Part shown: positions 42,344-53,589 of the stretch, in pieces
Position numbering within the stretch: position 1 is the first letter of the stretch
How the letters are laid out: every line of letters starts with the position of its first letter
From: Sanderia malayensis
Lineage: Eukaryota; Cnidaria; Scyphozoa; Semaeostomeae; Pelagiidae
NCBI GenBank assembly: GCA_013076295.1
Contig: RQOL01000915.1
Location: 1,488,001 to 1,552,000, forward strand
Direction: 5' to 3'
Length of the DNA stretch: 64,000 nt
Notes under the pieces: generated by a model
What the model was told of the DNA's origin: nothing
Databases searched by the model: none
The model's input: only the letters and a program-made list of their open reading frames with translations
Translations under genes and position numbers: made by a program

Positions 42344-43850
42344 ATGTCCGGACCAATTGTAAATGCAGTTGTTGATCCAGAGGAGAATATTTGGTCGCAT
42401 ATCAAGTATGCGCTAAGAGAAGTTACAAGAGACTTAGAAAACTGGCCGCGAGTTCAGCCTGACGTTGTTGACTATGTAGTTTACAAACTGGAGTATATAG
42501 CAGTAACAGTCATGCAATGTCAAGAAATATGGCCAGACATAGACAACACCAGACCTATAAACGTGATACTAGCAGCATTGGATATAATAAAAAGCAGAGA
42601 GAGTGGTAATTTAGTAACACCTGTGGAGGCGCAAGGGCAAAGAAGAACAGGCCGGCCCGTCATACCGATTTCGAAGGAAACGCTGCAATTGTATTTGGAG
42701 TACGGATTTAAGAAAACTGAAATCGCTAGAATACTTAGCACAAGCACTCGAACTATTACAAGACGTAAAGCAATTCGACATTGAAGGGCAAATTCAAAGC
42801 TACACGGACGTAAATGACAGTGAACTGGACAGAATTGTCCTGGAGATAATGAAAAACTTTCCGAACTGCGGAATAAGACGCATGAAAGGTTTCCTCATGG
42901 GACGCAACTTGAAAGTACAATGGTACAGAATTTGTGCGGCAATGTGGCGAGTCGATCCAGCTGGCATTATTCTGAGGCGAACACAGCTCAACACCGTGCA
43001 AAGGCGCAAGTATTTTGTTCCAGGTACACTGGCTCTGTGGCATCACGACGGAAATCATAAACTTATTCGCTGGCGAATTGTCATACACGGCTGTATTGAC
43101 GGGTACTCGCGAAGAATTATGTATTTGAATGCTTCAACAAACAACAGTGCAGATACAGTTTTCGAATTATTTATTAAGGCAACCGAGCTGTACGGATTAC
43201 CATCCAGAGTAAGAGGCGACCAAGGTGTTGAAAATGTTGATGTGGGCCGCTATATGTTCGGACATCCTCTTAGAGGTCCGGGTCGTGGCAGTTACATAGC
43301 CGGAAAAAGCTGTCATAATCAACGAATAGAGCGTTTCTGGCGAGATTTGTTCCATGGATGCATTTTTCTTTACTATTATTTGTTTTATTATTTGGAAGAC
43401 AACAATTTACTAGATGTCAATGATCAGATTGATCTGTACAGTTTGGAATATGCTGACATTCCAAGAATAAACATGCACATGCAAAGATTTTTGGATGGCT
43501 ACCACAGCCACCCAATTCGCACAGAAAGTAATAAGACTCCAATTCAGATGTGGATAGAAGGCCAGCAAAACTACAGTCCTGTACAACCAGATGTACAGTT
43601 TGACACACAATTAGCCATGTATGGGGCTGACTGGGAAGGTCCGTTGGTGCCACAAAGAGATCATACAAATGCAGTTGTTGTTCCAGGTATTACACTGCCA
43701 GAAATAACTCCGGAATATTTGAATGGGCTTGGAGAACTTGTCGATGCTTGTGATGAAGCAGATCAAAATGGGATATCTGCATACTTATTTGTAAGGAGCT
43801 ATTTGAATGACTTTCAACCTGCTACACATACAAATCACAGTGAACAATAA
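42344..43850 (+). pseudogene. E1 integrase/transposase (DDE, IS3-like)
   Basis: ATG at 42344. The N-terminal half is helical and ends with a helix-turn-helix ([38 protein letters not shown]). A one-base loss near 42768 shifts the frame; the protein resumes as [10 protein letters not shown] and continues from 42849 to 43850. The catalytic core has [10 protein letters not shown] (D), [10 protein letters not shown] (D) and [11 protein letters not shown] (E), the DDE triad of integrase-fold enzymes, with [15 protein letters not shown] between. The same motifs recur in E2 and E3. Apart from the frameshift it is nearly complete. Confidence 0.82.
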
Positions 43851-43855
43851 TAAAA

Positions 43856-44772
43856 CACAGCCTTCAAGCATGGCAGATATGGATATTCAAATCCCTGACT
43901 CTTTTAATGACATTTTCACTTAGGAAATTTTGAAGCATATTTTTAACATTTTTAGAATAAGCTAATTAACTTCTCACCTAATACGCCACAATATATATCC
44001 AGATTATTTGTAGATGTTTACAAACTTTAACATATACACGGTTTTGTTCAGCTATTCTATTAATAAGCGAGAATTGTTAGTCTGTTCACGTTTTTGTGTT
44101 GTATTTCTTTTCTGATTCTCAATTTAGCTTTTAAAATCGGAAACATGGCGAAACATAGTAAATACTAAAGCTTTTCGTCTTTATTCGTCTGACAGCTTGA
44201 CAGATCAAACAAAGAGGTATATAAAAACGCTTTTGCACGAATAATATCACTTACCTCTGTTCCTCTGTATTTACATAATATACTTTCAATTCAGGCAAAC
44301 TTCAATTTAGGCCAATGACAACGATTTTTACATCTTGAAAAGATACTCAGCTCTGTATTGTTAAAATTTTAATAGAATATAGAATACTGCATCTTGTTCT
44401 ATGTTCCAGCTAGCCACTTGTTTCACGTTCCGTGTTTTAGAAGGAGCCCTAATTCCAACATTGATACTGTCATTCACATTGTGACCTGCAGCCTGTTTAC
44501 AACATGTTCATTATCAACTCCTCCCATCTCGTCCCACCCATTGTTTTAAGTGTCAATCAAATGAGACACTCGCATTACAACGTTATGCACTGGACAAAAT
44601 TACTTCAACGAGTCGTGTCGCGACCAGACTTCCTCTTATGCGAGTGTGTATTCGCATTCTCTTAGAGTATGCAAACTCAATATCGCATTCGCATTCAACT
44701 CAATGTCGCATTCGCATACGAATCGCATTCGCATTCACGGAGACACTATTATGTCCATTATCTAACTCTATA
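43856..44772 (-). repeat. E1 right terminal inverted repeat
   Basis: Inverted partner of 37770-38688. It starts six bases after the integrase stop with a copy of the HECT 3' coding end (AAGCATGGCAGATATGGAT). A plus-strand open frame through its end joins the Harbinger transposase frame by chance. Confidence 0.88.
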
Positions 44773-44778
44773 GTTTAT

Positions 44779-46005
44779 AGATCAAGAATTAGGAGAATAG
44801 AGCAGAGAAAACGAGCTGCTAGAAAGCGAATGGAGAATTATCTCAGATTACGACGTAAAAAGATGAAGTCTGCCTTAACAAATGTTCTAAGTGCTCTGCA
44901 CCACCCCTTGCCTTTACCTGTTGAAAAAGCTGTTTGGTGCAAGCCAAGAAGTAGTAATTGGTGGGAAAATATTGTTGTTAATAGTTTTACCGATCAAGAT
45001 TGGTTGAAAAATTTTAGAATGAAGAAAACAACATTTCTTTTCATCTGTGAGCAACTTCAGCCATATCTTCAGAAACAAGACTCTAACATGAGAAAGTCTA
45101 TTCCTGTTCACAAGCGAGTTGCTGTTGCTCTTTGGGGACTGGCAACTGGCTCTTATTATAACACAATTGGGCATCTTTTCGGAATATCAGAAGCAAGTGT
45201 TTGCCAAATATGTGATCAGGTTTGTTCACTGGTGGCATCAAAAATGCTGCCAAGATTCATCCAGTTTCCAGACAGTGCTGAACTTGATGAAGTCATTTCG
45301 GACTTTGAAAAACGATGGGGCTTTCCACAGTGTGCTGCTGCAATAGATGGATCACATATACCAATAAAGGCACCAATAGAATACCATGCTGATTTTTATA
45401 ACAGAAAAGGCTGGTATTCTGTTATCCTTCAAGGAGTAGTTGACAGTAGATATAGATTTAGAGACATTAATGTTGGTTGGCCTGGAAAAGTCCATGATGC
45501 CAGAGTGTTTTCCAACTCTAGTTTGTACAAAAGAGGAGTGGAAGGAAGTTTGCTTCCAGCATGCAAGTCTAAAAATATTGATGGGATAAATGTTCCTGGT
45601 TTCATTATTGGAGATGCTGCATATCCACTCATGCCATGGGTAATGAAACCCTATGCTGATAATGGCAACTTATCCAACGAGAAATCCCATTTCAATTATC
45701 GACTTAGCAGGGCACGCATGGTTGTTGAAAATGCTTTTGGTCGTTTAAAGGGACGCTGGAGATGCTTATTAAAGCAAAATGAAGCAGATCTTGGTAAGAT
45801 AAATGATGTGGTTGCTACCTGTTGTACCCTTCACAACTTATGCGAGACATTTGGTGATGTTTTTGATGGCGAATTAACAAAAGGTGTTGATGGATCTGCA
45901 GAAAGAATATGTAATGCTGAACCATCTCAAACAAATGCAGTGCACATGAATGCAGAGACAATCAGAAATGCACTTGTTAAGTACTGTCAAGATCATCATG
46001 TTTAA
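44779..46005 (+). CDS. PIF/Harbinger transposase, main part
   Basis: This is the DDE transposase (DDE_4/PF13359 type). From the E1 junction it reads RSRIRRIEQRKRAARKRM, an N-terminal helix-turn-helix region (GLATGSYYNTIGHLF, ISEASVCQICDQV), then the catalytic residues in CAAAIDGSHIPIKAP (D), WPGKVHDARVFSNS (D) and VVENAFGRLKGRW (E). There is no stop or frameshift between 44779 and 46005. With the 26 codons at 37692-37769 the protein would be about 434 residues, usual for the family, so the only visible lesion is the E1 insertion. Confidence 0.9.
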   Translation, partial: RSRIRRIEQRKRAARKRMENYLRLRRKKMKSALTNVLSALHHPLPLPVEKAVWCKPRSSNWWENIVVNSFTDQDWLKNFRMKKTTFLFICEQLQPYLQKQDSNMRKSIPVHKRVAVALWGLATGSYYNTIGHLFGISEASVCQICDQVCSLVASKMLPRFIQFPDSAELDEVISDFEKRWGFPQCAAAIDGSHIPIKAPIEYHADFYNRKGWYSVILQGVVDSRYRFRDINVGWPGKVHDARVFSNSSLYKRGVEGSLLPACKSKNIDGINVPGFIIGDAAYPLMPWVMKPYADNGNLSNEKSHFNYRLSRARMVVENAFGRLKGRWRCLLKQNEADLGKINDVVATCCTLHNLCETFGDVFDGELTKGVDGSAERICNAEPSQTNAVHMNAETIRNALVKYCQDHHV

Positions 46006-46098
46006 TATACAGCTGTTACTTTTTTATTTGTTAGGTTTAATATTAGTGAAAACATGTTAGCAGATTTTGTTTGTAAAAAAGTTTGATAAAACAATAAG

Positions 46099-47021
46099 TC
46101 AAAACATGTTTGTATATATTGGTTCATCTTCTGAATCTTGAGGATTTGGATGTTGTGTTCTTGCAGGCTGGTAAAAATATTGATTGGGTTGGGAGGGAGC
46201 AGTGAATTGAGATTGCTGATTTAATGTTGCAGTAGCTTGCATAAACATGTTCCCAATTAATTGCATCATGCGCATTTCGTGTTCTTGCTCTTCCCTTCTC
46301 TTTTTCTGTTCTGCTTCCTGCTCTCTCCTTTGTCGCTCTTCTTCGATTTTAAAAAAACCATCATCTGACTGTTTCTGTTGTTCTTGAATCATGTTAGAGA
46401 TTTCAGACAAAAATGTTTCACGTCGTGTTCTTTTTTTGCTCTTCCCATGCTTTTGGGACAGTCTTTTCTCCTCTGGTTTTTTCTTCATCTCCTCCACTTC
46501 TTTGTTTGCTTCATTTGGCTTTGAAGGATTTTCATCTTTTCCTGCTTCCCCACTGCTGTTGCTGCCTGTCTCTAAGTTTTGAGTAGTATCTGATATACTT
46601 AAACTATCATCATTCTCATTTACTTCAACGATGGCATTCTGTAATGATCTGTCTTCGTCACCATTTGAATCAAAGCTATCAAGTAGCCTTGGAGGGTTAG
46701 TGATGGGCCTATCGCTCAGTAGGTCATCAAGTTCTTTGAAGGACGGACATGTTTTTCTTCCACTTCTCGATCGATTATTGTTATCCATCATTTTCTTGTA
46801 TCGATGCTTCAGCTGTTTGATTTTCTTCCGTACTTGAATATAACTTCTTTCGTAGCCTTGAACCGCCAAATGTTTGGCCATCTTCTCGAAAATAGGCTTT
46901 TCCTAGAGCATCCATCGAGATCCTGTTCAATTCGTATATCCGACCAAATGCTTATCAAGGCAAGCACTTCATCATCTTCCCACAATGATCCACGACTGTT
47001 ATTTGTAGTAGCTTGTGACAT
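46099..47021 (-). pseudogene. Harbinger Myb/SANT-like DNA-binding protein
   Basis: Harbinger elements encode a Myb-like partner that binds the element ends and brings the transposase to the nucleus. ATG at 47021 opens SRGSLWEDDEVLALISIWSD, a trihelix/Myb-type helix. One base is missing in an A-run near 46895, after which the frame at 46881 continues MAKHLAVQGYERSYIQVRKK and IKQLKHRYKKMM. A long acidic linker and a Glu/Arg/Gln-rich coiled coil (RQRREQEAEQKKRREEQEHE) follow, and the end is YTNMF. It converges on the transposase, the usual arrangement. Confidence 0.8.
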
Positions 47022-47349
47022 TTTTTTAAACCAGCAGAAATCGATCAGTAAATCAATAAACACTTTGAACAGTAAATAATCCACACAAGAAGAGTTAATG
47101 AAATCTTGGCGCCGTTCAGAGGAACATGTCACTGCACATGCGATATGGGCTAATGAACCCGGGTTCAACCCAGATTCGATTTACACGACACTCAAAGTGG
47201 GTTGAACCCGGGTTGAAACCAACTCACGAGTAGGATTTTCTCAACCCGGGTTGAACCCGTTTTAGCCCGATTTACACGACAAAAGTCAAACCTGGGTTGG
47301 GTTCAACCTGGGTTGAACCCGGGTTGAAAAGTGTCGTGTAAATTGGGCT

Positions 47350-47587
47350 ATAGTGAGTACTGGCAAGAAACCAGAGCTTTGCTAAACCAGCACCAATGAA
47401 AAGAATAAATTAAAATTTGACTGTCAAAATTTAATGGCTTTCTGTGAAAATGACAAGTTAGAAAAAAACATGTTTTCTCTATGATGAAGGTTACTTGCTG
47501 ACTTGGCAAAAAAACTGGGATTCCAAAAAAACTCTGTTTCTGATAAAGGACTTAATTACACGAAGCTGGACAGGAATTAAGGATCTG
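47350..47587. repeat. ~440-bp satellite, second block
   Basis: The array resumes at the ATA duplication with ATAGTGAGTACTGGCAAG and ends at GGATCTG, where E3 is inserted. Confidence 0.85.
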
Positions 47588-48971
47588 TATGGTTTCCGAG
47601 GACTGCCATCGCAAGTTTTTTTTTTTAATTTTCATTCATCTTTTTTTTTATTTTTAACAAATTCTTTTATTCCCACACCACACTACAATTCATAAAAACG
47701 TTTATCCGCGTGGCCGAGGACTGCCAAAACCTCATTCCGGCGTACAGCTGCCAAAACCTCGTTTTCGTACTTTTGGCGCCGAAACCGCCAAAGCATTTTC
47801 TGTGTGTGATGGCGTGTGTGGAATCATAGCTATAATGGGATATTGAAGATGGCGGAGAAATGGAAGAACTTCAAGATGATGGAAACGAAAAGAGACATCA
47901 ACAAAAGGAAAGATAAGCCGAAGAACATTGTTAAGGCAGATCAGCTTACTGTACAACGACTCTCAACCAATGTTTCAGGAAAAGCTAAAAAATACTCCAG
48001 GATAGGGCCTCGTGAATTTGTCCCATACAGGAAGGATGATATCACTTTTGAAGGTATTAAGGTATTAAGTCAGCTTGTCAAGATTACTTTTCTTCCAAAA
48101 TGGATGTTGACCAAGTGATAGATATTGTTGCCAGTGAACAAGGGCCGTCCTGTTCCTCATTGCAACAGGTGCCTGACCTTAAATTGATCCGCATCAGATT
48201 TGTGTCCAAGCCTGCAAGTGCCATAAGTGATGATGAAGAGTATGATTTCCCAAGTATGCAGATGAAAAAGAGAAACAGCGTATGCAGATGAAAAAGAAAA
48301 ACAGCGTTTCCCATGCACTATGGAAAGTTCAGACAACAGTCAAGTAGTTCAAAACAGTTCAAGAGTTCTTCTATTCAATGAAAATCCAAGCAAGTTGACA
48401 CTGATTGTAGTAAAAGCCAGCCAAACTTTACTACAAGTATAGCAACTGCCAGCAGAGCAACCGGTGGAGGTGAAATCTACCCCAAAAGCCTATCTATTGT
48501 GGATATGCTAAGGTTGGGGAAAGTAGTTGAATGTCCTAATAATCTCAAAACCCTTGATGTTTTCAAATTTAAGATTGAGGGAATGATCTGGTCAACTCTC
48601 CCTGAGAAAGTCGAGTTTAAGATTGAGGCAGAGGCGTTTGGAGAAGGAGGTTTCAGGCAGGCCTTCAAAGCAACAAGCACAACACCCAGTTTCAGTGGAA
48701 AATGGGTTATCAAAAGGTATCTCCCCAGCACAATGGAAGTTATACAGCAATTAGGACAGACCACAGAAGCCCACACAAGAAAGATGGTTCAGATGCATGC
48801 CTTGGCCAAAAATTTTACTGATACTTTTTCTTCAAGGGTGAAAAGTGTATGCAAGGTTGAGTTTGGTCAGGTACCTGCATACTGTGAAGTGTTCCTTGCA
48901 AAGCAGGATGAAGAATGGGTGTCTGTTGAGCCATACATAGAAGGAAGTTTTGTCAAATACATAAACAATAA

Positions 48972-50923
48972 AATTGCTTTGAAAATCGGAAACATAGCGA
49001 AACATGGTATATACTAAAGCTTTTCGTCTGACACTCATCAGAGTAGTACGTCAGAAAGAGAACGAAAATGAAAACCTAACGAAAAATTATATCCAGAAGA
49101 GGATCGAAATCGGCCAATCAGAAAAGAGGTGAGTGGTTGGTAAAGTGCGAAACAACCAATCATCACCGGTGACCGAACAATAGGTTATTGAAAGAGTCCC
49201 AGTGGGAAAACGAACTCTTTCTGTCTACACAGTATGGGATCCATGGTTTTGATGTAGACAGACTCTAAAATTCCTAAGTGAAATATTGACCTAGCTCTGC
49301 CGATGATGCGAAAACAGTCCTCACTGTAGTTTTGAGCACATTCTGGGTTGTCGAGTAAATGTTGGCCTATAGCAGAGTCGTGTTTTAAAGTTTTAGATGT
49401 TTTAGAGGCACGAGATGGTTGTTCTCGTTGCGGAACCATTTTTTGGCGTATGTTGGAGGGCACGTGTTGTTTAATCCTATCGCATAAACGCTGAGACGTG
49501 CGACCTACGTACCTGGAATTACACCGGCACGAGAATTCGTAGACTACGAGACTTTTTTGGGTGGTAGGAACACTATCTTTACAGATGGGGGGTAGGATCT
49601 TTTTGCCACTGAACACCAGGCGGGGGTTGACTATGGTGTAGCATTTGCTTATGGCTGTTTTAAGTTGTTTTTCAAATCGCGTGGAAACGTTGCCGATATA
49701 GGGTAGTTTTAGATAAACAGGGCACTTTTGCGGACCAAACTTTTTGTCAACCGAGAAATCTGCGATTTTCTGACGAAAAGTACTTAAAATGATGTCTTCT
49801 GGATAGCCATTGTGGATGAGGATAGTTTTTATTGTGTCCAATTCGAAACTTAATTTTGAATTTCTTGGCACAAAAGGAATCCCAACGTGTGTTTAGGCCG
49901 CTAAAAGTTGGTTTCCTGTAAACACTGGTAAGAAAACCAGGTTCACTTTTTTCCACAGAAACATCTAGAAATGGTAAAGAGTTATTTTCCTCTTTCTCGA
50001 AGGTGAATTTAAGAGACTGGTGTAAAGAGTTAAGTCTTTCAAGAAAAATATCACACTCAGGCTCCTTTTCAAATATAGCGAAAGTGTCATCCACATAGCG
50101 AAAATAAACAATGGGCTTTTTAGTGCAGCTAAAAAGTTTATGTTCATGGAATCCAACAAAAATATTGGCAAGTGCTGGTCCCAAGGGGCTTCCCATCGCG
50201 ACACCATCCTTTTGTCTGTACATCTCATTGTTGAAACTGAACTCCACTGAGCTAGTGGCAGATTTCATTAATTCAATAAATACATCCTCAGGGATCGATG
50301 GGCAATTAAGAGGACCTTGGTACAGCGCGTCTGCATAAATTTTAATTGTCTCATCCAGCGGAACATTTGTAAAAAGGCTGGATACATCAAAAGAGCATAA
50401 AAAAGTTTTAGCAGGATTGAGCTCCAAGTTTTGAATAAAATTGGCAAATGTGAACGAATCAGAAATACAATTGTCGGAGTACAAATTAAGAACCGGTTCC
50501 AAAACCTCCGAAAGCCATTTGGCAAGTTGATGTTGTGCGAAGCCAACCATAGATAAAATAGGCCTTAAAGGGATGTTAGGTTTGTGAGTTTTGGGAAGAC
50601 CATACATGCGGGGACGTTGCAAACCACCAGGGCGGATCCTATCATAAGCACACTGGGTCAACTGTTTTTTGTTGACTAACTCATACAATCGTTTTTGGAG
50701 TTTACGCTCAAGCCTAGCCGTTTTGTCAAACTTTTCAACGTCACCAAGTTTTTCAAATTTACTATTGTCGTTAAGAATATCACCCATTTTTGTAATGTAA
50801 TCTTTTTGGTTCAAAATGACGACCCTGGATCCCTTATCTGGTTTTGTGATAAGAATATCCCTGTTGTTACGTAAAGATTTAATGGTTTGAAAATGTTCCC
50901 TATGCATGTAAAAATCAATGAGG
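48972..50923 (-). mobile_element. Penelope-like retroelement (GIY-YIG type), 5'-truncated
   Basis: The insert is bounded by the 10-bp duplication TAAACAATAA (48962-48971, 50924-50933). It encodes a reverse transcriptase and a GIY-YIG endonuclease on the minus strand, the hallmark of Penelope-like elements. It starts within the N-terminal part of the coding region, so it is 5'-truncated. The 3' end (GCTTTGAAAATCGG...) recurs at 26.5-26.7 kb and in both E1 terminal repeats. Confidence 0.88.
49185..50907 (-). pseudogene. Penelope reverse transcriptase and GIY-YIG endonuclease (one frameshift)
   Basis: From 50907 the frame reads ITKPDKGSRVVILNQKDYI, then DGVAMGSPLGPALANIFVG and the catalytic YFRYVDDTFAIF. 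The thumb is marked by VYRKPTFSGLNTRWDS. Near 49870 the frame changes; the second frame runs to 49185 with VVYEFSCRCNSRYVGRTSQR, the GIY-YIG endonuclease motif used to cut target DNA, and RIIGRARSIFHLGILES. Domain order is diagnostic for endonuclease-bearing Penelope-like elements. The overlap of the two frames suggests a single small indel. Confidence 0.88.
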
Positions 50924-51306
50924 TAAACAATAACAATACTGGAATTGTTACTGAGAGCCTAGAGTCAACTGACGTTTGTAAGAAGGTGGAATGTTTGGCA
51001 CATTATGAAAAATCTAAGAAAGAACTTATGTTATTGGATATTCAAGGCAGTGGTTATACCCTGTATGACCCTGAGATTGCGTCCTCTGCACCAACAGAAG
51101 GTGGAGAGCATTTGTTTTGTGCCGGCAATCTTAGCAATGTTGCAATAAGAACTTTTCTCACAAACCATAAATGTAATTATTATTGCCAAATAACAGGACT
51201 ACAAAATTTGAAAAACTGAATGTCACTAAAAATGCACGAAAAAGGATGTACATCAGATGGTTAAAATAAACTGGTAGGTCTACTTATAATACGTTCTGTT
51301 TCAATG

Positions 51307-53589
51307 TTAAATACATTTGCATACAATTTGAGGTAAAATAGTTTGTGGGTCCGGTACTACTGCTTCAAATTGATCCCTGAGGTTTCTTTCCAAATAGTCA
51401 TCATTGGCATGAAATATATTTGAATGCAATGCCACCTCTTCTAATTGATCTTCTGTAACAATTTTCTCTGAAATAAAAAAACATAGGTTTGAAAGAAAAG
51501 AAGCACAATTTTACAGCAGACAACACAATATGATCAGATGCATCGGTGTAGGGGCACCTAAAAATGGGGGGCTGCCCGACAAAAAGCCCATTGTTTACTA
51601 ACATTTTTGCCTGACTAAGGGCAAAAGTTTGCCCAAGTGGGACACATTTTCTAAAAATTTTTCAATGTTAGAAAATTTCATCCTGCCTGATACGCCTACA
51701 ATCAGAGGAAAATAAATGAGTAATTTACTGGTTAATTTTCAAAAACTTACTGCAGTCAGTCAAATCATACTCTTCTGGGAAACTATAAATGTGGTCCGGT
51801 ATTCCATTAGGAAGGACAACATCTTTTTGAGCACGGATCTGATGCGTATTCCAAATGACATTCTTGAAGTGGTCTAATTCCTTTTGAATTACTGGAATGT
51901 AGATGAATGCCAGCATTGACCTGTGAAAATATGCCAAAATGAGGTCTTTTCCAACTAAATTGATACCTAGTGGCATAGCCAAGGGGGCACTGGGCAGCTG
52001 CCCCACTTATGACTAGTAAAGATGCCTCTCATGATTTTTCCAAATCCTGGATAATTTTTGTATTTCCCCTTGTCCATTCTGAATTTTATGCAGTAACTAT
52101 ATCATTAACTTATTTGAGATTAGTTAGACTACAAATTATGTTCAGTTCACCGCACCGTTTTGCTATATTATGTCCTGATATTGCTAATACTGTAAAAGCT
52201 TTATCAAGCCCCCCTCTCTTTTAAGCCCCCCCTCTTTATACAAGAAAGATTACAGAGTAAATGAATGACCCCCACTATGAATGACCTTTTTTATGTAGTT
52301 TTGTTTTAATGTGACTTCCAGTATAGCATGTTTTAAAGAAGTATCATTATTATTTTTGTTGTAGTTGATTTGGTTGATTGTGAAAAAATTCTGGATATTT
52401 TGTTTGAAGAAATCAATTTATTTTGCTAACCTACCTATCTAAATCACAATTCGGATCATAACAACCTTCCTCTTTCAGATTTCGCAATTGATCCTTGAAA
52501 TATGTTTCCAATCTCTCGTGGAGTTCCTTCCACCACCTTTCAATCTACAAAAAAGAAATGAAAAAATGTGTACCTATTGTGGATATTTCAAGCCGAGTTC
52601 ACAATGAAAACATTCTAAACCTTGATGGATTTTCAAGTCAGATTTCTGGATATAAGTTAAAAATTGGTGACCAACTTCATTTATAACCTCCTTAATTTAC
52701 AATGTACAAATGGGTGTGAATCTGACAGTGCTAGCCAGCTAATTTTCTAATACAAGCTTATTCATTTTTCAAAACACTACCTATAGGACTAACCTACTGG
52801 CTGCCAGTGAAATTATTAACGGAAATTATTAACCCCCATCAGCAGAACAAATAGTTAACACTAACCTGATTTGAAGTTGAAGGACCATACATAACCGTGT
52901 CAACTGGATCCATATCCCCATGACTCTCTCAGAAAGGCGTGAATTGTTGCCATTTCACCTGTCTCTGTCCCTTCATCGATGCGTATCTTTGCAGGCATGA
53001 ATTTGTTCTCCAAAAGAAATTCAAAATACCACTTTCCTACCAATTTTGGATCAGAATTACTCATCCAGATGTTTAAGAAAATTATCTTATGACTAGCTGT
53101 ATCTATGCAGCCATATATTGCAAGTGGGAATGTACTTTTCTGATATCCCATCAGTTTGGCGTGCCCATCTAAAGAGAAGACCCAATTTGGACCTTTCGTT
53201 GTGAAGCTTCCTTTTACTCTTTTGTGCTTTTTTACTGCAGGGTTGCGATCTTCCAAACCAGCTGGATCCACAAAGTACATCATTGCATGTACTGTATCTC
53301 GTGGAACATTTAAATTATGCTTTTGGCGGATCGTGTTTTGCATTGCCCTGATTCCAAGGAGTTTTCCAGGGCCAACAGCTTCCTTCTCAACAGCACTTTG
53401 TAGCTGTTCGACAGTTACATTAGGGTCTGTTCGAAATATATTAAAATATCTCAGTCTCCTGTCTAATGTTCGCATACTCCATCTGTATTGAGGGAAGTCC
53501 CTCATGACGAAGTTGAGAATTTCACTTCTTTGCAATCCCTGGCTATTGTACTGTTTTAGGCTTCTTCCAAGTGAGCATCTTCCTCCCAT
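51307..53589 (-). pseudogene. E3 integrase, four exons
   Basis: Exon 1 (53589-52866) has the helix-turn-helix region (LQRSEILNFVMRDF; MRTLDRRLRYF), the catalytic VFSLDGHAKL (D), IYGCIDTASHKIIFLN and IRIDEGTETGEM (D). A 2-base loss in a GA run near 52918 shifts the frame just before GDMDPVDTVMYGPSTSNQ. Exon 2 (52544-52435) starts IERWWKELHERLE, with the catalytic Glu. Exon 3 is 51920-51751 (SMLAFIYIPVIQKELDHF), and exon 4 is 51467-51307 (EEVALHSNIFHANDDYLE ... stop). All splice sites are GT-AG and phases agree. The total is about 388 residues. E1 and E2 versions lack these introns. Confidence 0.78.

Larger units (their letters stand above)
37770..44772. mobile_element. E1: integrase-type DNA transposon carrying a HECT ubiquitin ligase
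   Basis: The terminal inverted repeats are about 0.92 kb (37770-38688 and 43856-44772), starting TATAGAGTTAGATAATGGAC. The 6-bp duplication is GTTTAT (37764-37769, 44773-44778). Inside are a minus-strand HECT ligase gene and a plus-strand integrase, diverging from a central region at 41581-42343. The integrase and the 6-bp duplication resemble the eukaryotic IS3-like superfamily (called IS3EU in Repbase, from memory). Confidence 0.85.
37499..47349 (+). mobile_element. PIF/Harbinger DNA transposon, split by nested element E1
   Basis: The ends are inverted repeats beginning AGCCCAATTTACACGACACT, with subterminal runs of AACCCGGGTT palindromes. A 3-bp duplication ATA (37496-37498, 47350-47352) flanks it, as expected for this superfamily. 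It encodes the two usual Harbinger proteins: a DDE transposase (plus strand) and a Myb/SANT-like protein (minus strand). Without E1 the element is about 2.84 kb. Confidence 0.9.
47849..51219 (+). pseudogene. E3 cargo: alpha-kinase (MHCK/EF2K-type), interrupted
   Basis: Alpha-kinases are atypical Ser/Thr kinases. ATG at 47849 begins a basic N-terminal region ending YRKDDITFEGIK. An 8-bp tandem duplication (48053-48068) shifts the frame there; the other frame continues ACQDYFSSKMDVDQV. A 26-bp tandem duplication (48254-48305) is a second lesion. The kinase domain starts near 48610: FGEGGFRQAFKAT (Gly-rich), GKWVIKRYLP (ATP-binding Lys) and YIEGSFVKYINN at the Penelope junction (48971). It resumes in phase at 50934 (TGIVTESLES), with LMLLDIQGSGYTLYDPEI and HLFCAGNLSNVAIRTFL to 51219. 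Family signatures are clear; the gene is dead here. Confidence 0.78.

Noticed and set aside
44638..44778. Apparent N-terminal extension of the Harbinger transposase starting at 44638
   Set aside because: These codons lie in the E1 terminal repeat. The true start is 37692, on the other side of E1, joined through the GTTTAT duplication.
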